A DNA stretch of 24,026 nucleotides, taken from Candidatus Glassiibacteriota bacterium. Its GTDB lineage: Bacteria > Gemmatimonadota > Glassbacteria > GWA2-58-10. The DNA lies in assembly GCA_016934095.1 (NCBI GenBank), contig JAFGTO010000264.1, positions 1-24,026 on the forward strand, read 5' to 3'. How positions within the stretch are numbered: the first letter of the stretch is position 1; every line of letters starts with the position of its first letter. Under the pieces are notes generated by a model. It did not search any database, had not been told where the DNA came from, and saw nothing but the letters and a program-made list of their open reading frames with translations. Positions 7,898 through 15,065 of this stretch are shown piece after piece. The translations under genes and the position numbers were made by a program.

Positions 7898-8845
7898 GTG
7901 GCTGATAAACCGATATTCTTGACCACCGGGATCAGGAAAGTGATAAAAGTCCTCTTAAAAATATTCAAAAAAATCCGGGCCCGCCTCCTAGGGTACCCGG
8001 AAAGGTTCAGGGCCGGGATCGGCGGGTTCAGCATGACTCTCAACCTTCGCGACCGGGGGATCTCCAGGTCACTGTATTACCAGGGCGAGCGCGAGAAAGC
8101 TTTCATGTCCCTGCTGGAAAGGACTGTCAGGCCTGGCATGGTCTGCCTGGACATCGGCGCGAACATCGGCTATACCACCCTGTTTATGCTCCGCGGCGCG
8201 GGGGACTCGGGGTTCGTCTACGCTGCGGAGCCGGACCCGCACAACCTGGAGCTGCTGAGGACCAACGTGGCCGCCAACGGTTTCCGGGAACGTTGCGAGA
8301 TCACCCCCTGCGCGATCTCCGGACGCACGGGCGAGATAGATTTCTGGCTGGCCGGCCGGCCCAATGTCAGCAGCGTGGACAAGACAGCCGAGAGTGTCCG
8401 GAAAATAAGGGTGCAGGCTTACGACCTGGGCACTTTCCTGGCTGGCCGAAAGTTTCCCGGTCTGATCAAGATGGACGTGGAAGGCCACGAGGTAAAGGTC
8501 TTCGAAGGGGGGCTGGACTATTTCGCCTCACATACCGGGCCTGTCAGCCTCCTGGTGGAGGTCCATCCTGCTTACTACGGCGAGAGCAATGATTTCGCGC
8601 GGGTGCTCAGAGAATACTTCAGGCTTAAATTTAATACCCGCTACGTTATCTCCACTCCTTTCGCCAGGCCCCGGCTGTTCGCCGAAGCAGGCTACTCCCC
8701 GAAAGAGACGGTGTATACGGATGGCTTCCACCGCGGCATCTACGACGACATATCCAACGAGGACCTGGTGCGCTTTGCCTGCCGCGAGCACCACCAGGAT
8801 GGCTACAACAAGATTGTCAGGGCTTTCATGCTTTCCAGAGACTGA
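7898..8845 (+). CDS. FkbM family methyltransferase
   Basis: 315 residues. After a basic amphipathic N-terminus comes the SAM fold with motif I VCLDIGANIGYTTLF (from about residue 82), acidic AAEPDPHNLELL, and the family-typical IKMDVEGHEVKVFEGG and LLVEVHPAYYGE segments. FkbM-type enzymes O-methylate sugars, polyketides and other small molecules; here a cell-surface sugar is likely. It starts with GTG at 7898, close behind the glycosyltransferase, and is followed by another methyltransferase after ten bases. Substrate unknown. Confidence 0.9.
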   Translation: MADKPIFLTTGIRKVIKVLLKIFKKIRARLLGYPERFRAGIGGFSMTLNLRDRGISRSLYYQGEREKAFMSLLERTVRPGMVCLDIGANIGYTTLFMLRGAGDSGFVYAAEPDPHNLELLRTNVAANGFRERCEITPCAISGRTGEIDFWLAGRPNVSSVDKTAESVRKIRVQAYDLGTFLAGRKFPGLIKMDVEGHEVKVFEGGLDYFASHTGPVSLLVEVHPAYYGESNDFARVLREYFRLKFNTRYVISTPFARPRLFAEAGYSPKETVYTDGFHRGIYDDISNEDLVRFACREHHQDGYNKIVRAFMLSRD

Positions 8846-8848
8846 GGG
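8844..8848 (+). promoter_or_regulatory. Ribosome binding site for the TTG start at 8856
   Basis: GAGGG, overlapping the FkbM stop codon, lies seven bases before TTG at 8856. The alternative ATG at 8868 has its purine-rich GAGG only two bases away, which is too close. Confidence 0.55.
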
Positions 8849-8855
8849 AAAAACA

Positions 8856-9509
8856 TTGGCAGAGGATATGATCCTTACGGAGGAGAAACTTAGAGGGGTC
8901 AAACCTTACTGGGACCGCCTCGAGCGGGCCGGCTTCATCGTGGAGCAGTTCGGCTGGGCGATAGAGGAGCCGCTCCTGGACGTGGGGTGCGGCGAGAAGC
9001 ATCTCAAGCAGGCTCTGCCCGGGGGGTTCAGCTACACGGGCCTGGATCTTTCGGCTTGTGCGGATGTCCGCTGCAACCTCGACGGCGGGCAGATCCCGTT
9101 CAAAGAAAACAGCTTCGCCACCGTAGTCTGCGCGGACGTGCTGGAGCACTTGGAAAACATACACCGCGTATTCATCGACCTTTTCAGGATCACTTCACGC
9201 CACCTGATTGTCAGCCTGCCCAATTGCTGGTGTGATCTCAAGTACCTGATGGCTCTCGGCGGCCGGGGCAGCGGCAAGTTCTACGGCCTGCCTGCTGTCA
9301 GGCCGCAAGACCGCCACCGCTGGTTTTTCAACTATTCCGAAGCCAGGCGGTTCCTGATCGAAAACTCCCGGACAACAACCAGGTCGGCCCGGCTCTACCG
9401 TTACTACGGGCCCCAGGGCCGCACTTTCAGGCTCGGCAGGATTCTTTTACCCGGCAGCCGCTTCGACGACCTGTTTGTCAACACCCTCTGGGCGGTTTTC
9501 GAAAAATAG
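8856..9509 (+). CDS. Class I SAM-dependent methyltransferase
   Basis: 217 residues if translation starts at TTG 8856; ATG at 8868 would shorten it by four. The open frame extends upstream to 8589, but that part overlaps the FkbM gene and is low-complexity Arg/Thr/Ser-rich, so it is not coding. Motif I is LLDVGCGEKHL (about 40-50), followed by YTGLDLS, the post-motif IPFKENSFATVVCADVLEHLEN, and a strand LIVSLPN. This is the methyltransferase type 11 pattern, with a C-terminal half not matched to any substrate class I know. Third gene of the rightward set; it converges on the membrane sulfatase-like gene after 14 bases. Confidence 0.85.
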   Translation: MAEDMILTEEKLRGVKPYWDRLERAGFIVEQFGWAIEEPLLDVGCGEKHLKQALPGGFSYTGLDLSACADVRCNLDGGQIPFKENSFATVVCADVLEHLENIHRVFIDLFRITSRHLIVSLPNCWCDLKYLMALGGRGSGKFYGLPAVRPQDRHRWFFNYSEARRFLIENSRTTTRSARLYRYYGPQGRTFRLGRILLPGSRFDDLFVNTLWAVFEK

Positions 9510-9523
9510 CCGGCCGGACTCTT

Positions 9524-11587
9524 TCAGCGGATATACCCCAGGGCCTTGAGCCTCTCGATCTCCTCGGCGCTCATTTTCTCCTCTTTGATCATCGAGCGGT
9601 CCACCCGGTAAAGCTGGACATGGTAGCGGCCCAGCTCCGCTGCCATCGGGGCGGCCACCTCCGGCAGCTCTTCGAACAGGTTGCGCTCCTCAGCAGGGTC
9701 GGCGGCCAGGTCGTAAAGCGACCAGCGCTCCAGTACGTCCAGGCGCCCGGTCTTGCCCCAGATATCCCGCAGCAGGTCGAGGTGGCTGCGGAAATTCAAC
9801 AGCCTTGTCAACTGATAATAATGCTGCCGCTCGAATGCCATCTCGTTGAAAGTCAGCTTATAGTCCCCGCTGATCAGGCAAGTATTGAACACCCCTGAGG
9901 TGATCACCCTGTCCGGGAAGCTCTCTTCCGGCTCGCCGAAGACCATCGGCAGCAGGCTTTTTCCGTTGACTACACCATCGTAGCGGACCTCCAGGCCGTC
10001 GAGGATTGTCGGCATCAGGTCCACCAGCTCCACCCGACGTGCTATCCTCAGTCTTTGCGGCAACCCCGGCCAGCACATGATCAGGGGGACTCTCAACGAT
10101 CCCTGGTAAGGCAGAGAGCCGTGGTTGTAAACATCGTTCTTTTCACCCAGCAGCTCTCCATGGTCGGAAGTGATGATCACCAAGGTGCTGTCGAGGACAC
10201 CCAGCTCCCACAGCCTGCGGAACAGGACTTCCAGGTGAATGTCCGAGTTGAGTATTTCCCCGTCGTACCTGGCTATACACTGCCGCCTGGCCTTCTCATC
10301 GCCGCTCAGGAACTTGATAAAGCGGTCTGTCAGGTAATCCCAGACCGGGAATTCCCGCCTGGCTCCATCATACTCCGGGTAAACCCTGCGGATGTTCTCA
10401 TCCGAGGGAGTATAGGGGTCGTGGGGGTCGAGGAAATGCATGAATAGGAAAAACGGCCTCGAAGTGTCGGTTTTCTCCTGCCAGCGCTCGAACGCCTGGA
10501 GCATCAGGGCGGGATTGGTATCTCCGGTGCTGTCGTTCGGGATTTCCTCGTAATAGTCGCAGACTGACCCCGTGCGATAGGCCTTGGGCACCCATGGGTT
10601 CTGCAGCAGCATGGCAGTGTGCCAGCCCTCTCTCGAGAGAATCTCGGTCAGGTAGGGGTACTGGATATTATGCGAGAAGGAATAAGCCACTGGCTTCTTT
10701 GTTTCAAAATCTTTCGGCTCCACCACCCCGCTGATCCGCGGATAGATAGAGGTGAACATCGAGGGCATGCTGACCCGGGTGTAATTCCACTGGCAGTAGG
10801 CATTGTCAAATACGACCCCGCTGAGGCCGAGACTGTCCAGGAACGGGCTGGTCTTGACAGGATAGCCGTACAAAGAGAGATGGTCAGCCCTCAGGGCATC
10901 GAGAATGACCAGGATAACATTCTTTGGCCTGTCCCGGTATAAATTGCGCCCGCTCTCGAGGTGCCTGGCGTAATAAGCCGGCGTATCAGGTGAACCAGGG
11001 AGGTCATCCCATCTGAGCCCAACGTAGAAGACCTGGACCAGGACCGCGGTAACCAGCGAGACTGCGATCAGCAGCCCCAGCCTGCCGGCCCGGACAGGCC
11101 TGAGTTTCCGCGTAAGGTAAAATATCAATGTCATGGCAAGAGCTATCAAGAGAACTGCAGCCGCCAGGCACAGCCAGAAACGCGTGGTTAACTCGCGGTG
11201 ATAGTACTTGACCAGCCAGAACGCCGCTTGCGTGGTAAGGGTCGACAGATTCGTGGCAAAAACGGCTGCTGCGAAACGCTTTCCATTACAGGCTGTATCT
11301 TTGCCAGACCCTTCTTTCCTGATGCAGGTAACCGCTCGCCAGAGCGCGCCGAGGACAATTCCCGCCAGGGATGCCGCACCGGTGCTGACAACTGCCAGGA
11401 AAAGGATGTAAAGCAGCTTGTCCGTCCAGCCGGGGAAAACCGCGCCGAGGCGGCTGGTGATTACGGCAGAATAGAGCAGAGCATTGGAAAAACCGGCCGT
11501 GGCCGCTGCGCTGCCCCAAAATCCCAAGGTGCCGGCTTGGGCGAAGACATTTCCCCGGCCGCCAGCTTTATTCTGTAGTTCTGACAT
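9524..11587 (-). CDS. Membrane-anchored sulfatase-like hydrolase
   Basis: 687 residues. Residues 20-190 contain about five hydrophobic helices, then a short linker, then a sulfatase-fold domain from about 221: NVILVILDALRADHLSLYGYP (metal Asp near 230), nucleophile segment RVSMPSMFTS with Ser273, LHFLDPH-type FMHFLDPHDPY, IITSDHGELLGE, and C-terminal LKALGYIR. The layout, membrane helices followed by an outward-facing AP-superfamily domain, resembles LtaS- and EptA-type phosphoglycan enzymes. The Ser is followed by Met where FGly maturation needs Arg, so classical sulfatase maturation is unlikely. ATG at 11587 with GGGAG four bases upstream. It lies 86 bp behind the TPR sulfatase-like gene on the same strand. 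Confidence 0.85.
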   Translation of the reverse strand: MSELQNKAGGRGNVFAQAGTLGFWGSAAATAGFSNALLYSAVITSRLGAVFPGWTDKLLYILFLAVVSTGAASLAGIVLGALWRAVTCIRKEGSGKDTACNGKRFAAAVFATNLSTLTTQAAFWLVKYYHRELTTRFWLCLAAAVLLIALAMTLIFYLTRKLRPVRAGRLGLLIAVSLVTAVLVQVFYVGLRWDDLPGSPDTPAYYARHLESGRNLYRDRPKNVILVILDALRADHLSLYGYPVKTSPFLDSLGLSGVVFDNAYCQWNYTRVSMPSMFTSIYPRISGVVEPKDFETKKPVAYSFSHNIQYPYLTEILSREGWHTAMLLQNPWVPKAYRTGSVCDYYEEIPNDSTGDTNPALMLQAFERWQEKTDTSRPFFLFMHFLDPHDPYTPSDENIRRVYPEYDGARREFPVWDYLTDRFIKFLSGDEKARRQCIARYDGEILNSDIHLEVLFRRLWELGVLDSTLVIITSDHGELLGEKNDVYNHGSLPYQGSLRVPLIMCWPGLPQRLRIARRVELVDLMPTILDGLEVRYDGVVNGKSLLPMVFGEPEESFPDRVITSGVFNTCLISGDYKLTFNEMAFERQHYYQLTRLLNFRSHLDLLRDIWGKTGRLDVLERWSLYDLAADPAEERNLFEELPEVAAPMAAELGRYHVQLYRVDRSMIKEEKMSAEEIERLKALGYIR

Positions 11588-11673
11588 CAGGCTCCCTTAT
11601 TAAAGATTGTCCTTGGCTTACTCAACGGGAGTCTTCAATTTAAGACCGGCATCCTTTCATAAAATCCTGCCGG

Positions 11674-13794
11674 CTACGGCCGCTCCAGCTTCTTCTCGAC
11701 CTCGGCACGGACCTGCGGGGGTATGTCCATGCCCAGCACCTGTTCCAGGCTCCTGCGGGCTTCATCCTTCCTGCCCAGGAAGACCTGGACCTGGCTCAGC
11801 ATGAGATATGCCTGGGGGGTCGGCTCATGGGCGATCTCGACCCGCAGCAGCAGGCAGGCCAGATCCCAGTTTTTCTCGAGGATATGCTGCCCGGTCATTC
11901 TGCGTATTTCCGTCAATTGCCCAGGATATTCTTTCAGCATACGCTTCAAGAAAAGCTCTGCGGTCAGGCTGTCCCCCGAGGCCAGCAACTGGTTGACAGC
12001 ATAATAAACCGTTTCCGGTTTTTTCACCGGCAGGGCGAGAGCCTGGCGTAAATGACCGAGAGCTTCCTCCTTTTTCCCTGCGGCGCACAGGCTTTCAGCC
12101 AGCAGGAGCCTCAGGTCGGTCTCCTGCTCATCCCCGAGCTGGCCTATGATCGACCTGAACAGCCGCGCGGCTTCCAGGTGTTTCCGGTTCTTGGCAAGGA
12201 CTACTCCCAGGCCCCGGCGGATAAAGGGGTTTTCCGGGCTCATGCCCATGGCGGTGCGCAATTCCCGCTCGGCCTCATCCAGCGAGTCGCGCCTTCCAAA
12301 AAAGAAGCCCCTGTACATATGCTGCATCACGTGGGGATGCTCGCTGACACTGTCCGGAACGCTCTGCCGGTTAACTTTGTCCCCGAGATAGCCCAGCGCG
12401 CGCAGGGTTTTCTCATTCTCCGGGTTGATATATTTCTCCCGGTTGACCAGCAGGTCCCGGCCGGTCTCCTCGAACTCCACCAGCAGGGCCTCGAACTCTT
12501 TTATCCTCTGCGCCACCTCCTCTTTGGTTACGCTGTCAGGATAGAGGTCCTCTCTTTCTTCGAAATCGCGCGCCAGGTCATAACACTCGTAGGACTCATC
12601 CTCGAACATGATGTATTGCCGGTCATCGGTTGTCCACAAGGCCCGGCAGTCGTTCAAGTGCCAGTGCATCGCCTCGTTGTCGTCCCACGGATGGGTCTTT
12701 TTCAGGCTGTAGCAGGTGTGCCCGTTAATGCGCTCATCCAGCAGGCTGCAGAAGGGAGCCCCGGTGGGGGCCGCACCCTCGAGGTCCAGCAGGTCCACCA
12801 GGGTATGGAAAATGTCCGCGATGGCTACCTGCTCCCCTCTCACTCCGGGCTTGCGGATCAGCCCGGGATGCCTGAGTATGATCAGGATTTGCACCAGGGG
12901 CCGGTAAAGCATCTTGTCGTGGCCCAGGTGGCCCCATTCTCCGAAAAGCTCGCCGTGGTCCGAGATTATGATTACCAGGGTGTTGTCGTAAAGGCCGGAC
13001 TCTTCCAGGCTGCCCAGCAGCTCGCCGATCAGGCTGTCTAGGTAGCTCAGCGCTCCATCGTAGACATCGCGCAGGGCGTCGAAATCGCTCCCGGCCAGCT
13101 CGAGGGTGCCCTCCTGTACCAGTTTCTGGTTCCAGTTCGCGCTGTCCGCAAGCTCCGGGACTTCCTCGCCGGGGTCCAGGTAACGGCTGCGGTAAGGCTC
13201 CGGCGGGTCATAGGGCGCATGGGGCTCCATGTAGTTGATAAACACGAAGAAAGGGGCCTGTTCCTGCTTATGTTCCGAGGTAAATTCCCGCACCAGACGG
13301 TTGGTGTATGCGCTGCTGTGGTGCTTGTGGGGTTCCGCCACCGCGGAGTCGGCCCAGACCGCCTCGAAAATGTCGAAGCCCCGGTCCAGGTTCTGGGCGG
13401 AATCCACAAAAGGGTTGTCGCTGAAAGCGGCCGTGCGGTAGCCCCGGGCTTTGAGCAGCTCGGCCAGGGTGGGTATATGGTCGGCCAGCCACATGTGCTG
13501 GTGATGGGCTCCGTGCTCATTCGGGAGCAGCCCGGTAAAAAGGCTGGCGTGCGAGGGAAGGGTCCAGCTGGTGGAGGAGACCGCCCTGGTGAAGCGCAGG
13601 CCCCCGGCGGCCACCCGGTCGAGGTTCGGCGTAGTCTGACGGTGATAGCCATAGCAGGACAGGTGGTCCGCGCGCGCGGCATCCATCACGATCAGCAGGA
13701 TGTTGGGCAGACCGCCGCCGGCTGGCGGGCCTTTGGTGCAGGCAGCCGTGAGGATTGCCGATAAAAGCAGCAATGTCGCCGGATAACGGAGCAT
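11674..13794 (-). CDS. Sulfatase-like hydrolase with TPR repeats, exported
   Basis: 706 residues from ATG at 13794. The open frame runs up to 13941, but only this ATG gives an N-terminal export signal (MLRYPATLLLLSAILTAAC, with Cys19 in a rough lipobox; Thr at -3 is atypical). The sulfatase domain covers about 30-470: LLIVMDAARADH (Asp38), nucleophile SWTLPSHASLFTG with Thr78, INYMEPHAPYDPPEP, and IIISDHGELFGEWGH (279-280 Asp-His). TPR-like helices fill about 490-700. It is a close paralogue of the truncated gene at the left edge, sharing motif order and the EHPHV junction before the TPR part. Thr in place of Cys and no following Arg make a phosphate- or phosphodiester-type reaction possible. 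Location probably periplasmic or outer-membrane lipoprotein. Confidence 0.87.
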   Translation of the reverse strand: MLRYPATLLLLSAILTAACTKGPPAGGGLPNILLIVMDAARADHLSCYGYHRQTTPNLDRVAAGGLRFTRAVSSTSWTLPSHASLFTGLLPNEHGAHHQHMWLADHIPTLAELLKARGYRTAAFSDNPFVDSAQNLDRGFDIFEAVWADSAVAEPHKHHSSAYTNRLVREFTSEHKQEQAPFFVFINYMEPHAPYDPPEPYRSRYLDPGEEVPELADSANWNQKLVQEGTLELAGSDFDALRDVYDGALSYLDSLIGELLGSLEESGLYDNTLVIIISDHGELFGEWGHLGHDKMLYRPLVQILIILRHPGLIRKPGVRGEQVAIADIFHTLVDLLDLEGAAPTGAPFCSLLDERINGHTCYSLKKTHPWDDNEAMHWHLNDCRALWTTDDRQYIMFEDESYECYDLARDFEEREDLYPDSVTKEEVAQRIKEFEALLVEFEETGRDLLVNREKYINPENEKTLRALGYLGDKVNRQSVPDSVSEHPHVMQHMYRGFFFGRRDSLDEAERELRTAMGMSPENPFIRRGLGVVLAKNRKHLEAARLFRSIIGQLGDEQETDLRLLLAESLCAAGKKEEALGHLRQALALPVKKPETVYYAVNQLLASGDSLTAELFLKRMLKEYPGQLTEIRRMTGQHILEKNWDLACLLLRVEIAHEPTPQAYLMLSQVQVFLGRKDEARRSLEQVLGMDIPPQVRAEVEKKLERP

Positions 13795-14187
13795 TATTCC
13801 ACCATTTTTCCCGTTCGAGGGGAGCCGATGATAGCGCCTTCCTGCAACGAACCCCTGTCCTGCAAATATCAGCGCCGCCTGATAAGACCCTTCCCGTCCT
13901 TGTCCATACCGCCGTGTTCCCTGAGATATACCCGGAAACAAAATAGCGGTTACGGATTACTCAAGTCAAGCCTCGGAGCTACCTCTGCCCGGGGTTCCCG
14001 GTATCCCGGCCCGGTGGTATCAGCGGTGCCGGGCCGGGGGAGCTCCGGCGCATTCTGACAGGAGTTACGTCCAGCTGCGGTAAATGGAGCCTTTGGCTGG
14101 GGAGACAGCGGAAGGCCGGGCCAGGATAATTTCGTGAAAAACAATTGTTTTGGCGGCAGGAATAGCGGAGAACCTGGTGCCGGAATC
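13795..14187. other. Intergenic region, 393 bp, between sulfatase-like and acyltransferase genes
   Basis: No gene that I can support. It contains the 5' region of the sulfatase-like gene, a perfect 10-bp inverted repeat (14005-14038) and a 14-bp palindrome AAAACAATTGTTTT at 14138-14151. No convincing promoter hexamer pair was found. It separates the glycan locus from the signalling operon, so transcription probably ends here. Confidence 0.55.
14005..14038. repeat. Perfect GC-rich inverted repeat
   Basis: CCCGGCCCGG (14005-14014) and CCGGGCCGGG (14029-14038) are exact reverse complements around a 14-base loop. This would form a very stable hairpin about 150 bases after the acyltransferase stop. 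No U-tract follows on either strand, so it is not a classic intrinsic terminator; it could stop 3' exonucleases or act as a Rho-linked end. Confidence 0.5.
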
Positions 14188-15063
14188 TCAAGGATTACTG
14201 CTGTTGGAAGAATTGTACGAATCCCGTGCCTTTACCGTGCGGATAAAAAAACCGTGTTTCCTGAACCCGGGCAGCAGAGATTCACAGGTCTCCCCGTAGC
14301 CAGGCGGCTTTCCCAGCAGCGTCTTCATGTCGACAACCATGGCGATCGCCAGTTGGTTGATATATTTGTAAAGCACCTGGCCGGTGCCCGGGATAACTTT
14401 AAGCCCGAGCTTTTCATATCTTTTCTTGGACCGCGGATGCACTGCTATCAGGAAATCCTTCCGTGCCGGATTGTGCAGCATACTTTCCAGGATCAGGAGG
14501 TAGTGAAGTCCCACCTCGATGCCGTGCAGCCAGTAATCCGGACGGATAACCAGCCGGGAGATTTCATAAGGAGGTGCAGAGGCTTTCCCGGATCCAGGAT
14601 TTCCGCAGGGTTTCAGCGAGGAAGCGGGGAGCTCGAAAGACTCCATGAGGGGGAAAAGCTCCGGTCTTTCTTTAAGCGCCCTGATCCCGGGATTGCGGGC
14701 GTCGCGGATTATCTTCTCTACGTGGGAGGCAGTGTTGCTCAGCTCGTAACCGCTGATGACGCGAAGGGCGCCGACCAGCGTTCTTTTCCCACCGGTAACA
14801 TTGAAAGCCCCTAAAAAGTCGGAGTACCGGTCGTATGCATCTACATCCAGCCGGTCCTCGTTCTCTTCAACGAAGTTTACATAGCGATAGGTAACATAGC
14901 GCAACTGCAGGCAGGCCCGGATATCCTTGAAGTCGCTGATCACCTGGTAGCGGATCTTCTGGGGTTTGTTTGATCCGCCACTCAGGAACAGAGCCCTCTC
15001 CTTTCCCGATTTTTTAAGAAGGGGGCCGAAGCCACTGCCCGGAAAAGGATAATCTGCAGCCAT
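14188..15063 (-). CDS. LuxI/FeeM-type N-acyltransferase-like protein
   Basis: 291 residues. The pattern matches the acyl-homoserine-lactone synthase/FeeM (N-acyl amino acid synthase) fold: Arg55 in LQLRYVTYRYVNF, acidic cluster Asp73, Asp75, Asp78 (RLDVDAYDRY), a strand VGALRVIS with Arg101, PLMESFELP, and the conserved ExxR as EISR (167-170). In LuxI the equivalent residues bind substrate and shape the acyl-ACP site. FeeM-type proteins and exosortase-linked acyltransferases share this pattern, so the product may be an N-acyl amino acid or similar. A short Asn/Ser tail ends the protein. ATG lies two bases after the radical SAM stop, indicating translational coupling. Substrate not predictable; class assignment fairly sure. 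Confidence 0.68.
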   Translation of the reverse strand: MAADYPFPGSGFGPLLKKSGKERALFLSGGSNKPQKIRYQVISDFKDIRACLQLRYVTYRYVNFVEENEDRLDVDAYDRYSDFLGAFNVTGGKRTLVGALRVISGYELSNTASHVEKIIRDARNPGIRALKERPELFPLMESFELPASSLKPCGNPGSGKASAPPYEISRLVIRPDYWLHGIEVGLHYLLILESMLHNPARKDFLIAVHPRSKKRYEKLGLKVIPGTGQVLYKYINQLAIAMVVDMKTLLGKPPGYGETCESLLPGFRKHGFFIRTVKARDSYNSSNSSNP

Positions 15064-15065
15064 AG

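Noticed and set aside
8589..8855. Upstream extension of the second methyltransferase
   Set aside because: Overlaps the FkbM gene out of frame and is low-complexity; TTG at 8856 has a good ribosome site.
12052..13041. 329-codon open frame on + strand
   Set aside because: Lies antisense inside the sulfatase-TPR gene, with no motif or ribosome site; a codon-bias shadow.
13795..13941. 49-residue N-terminal extension of the sulfatase-TPR protein
   Set aside because: The extension has no export signal, while ATG at 13794 gives a clear one; the paralogue pattern also fits the shorter form.
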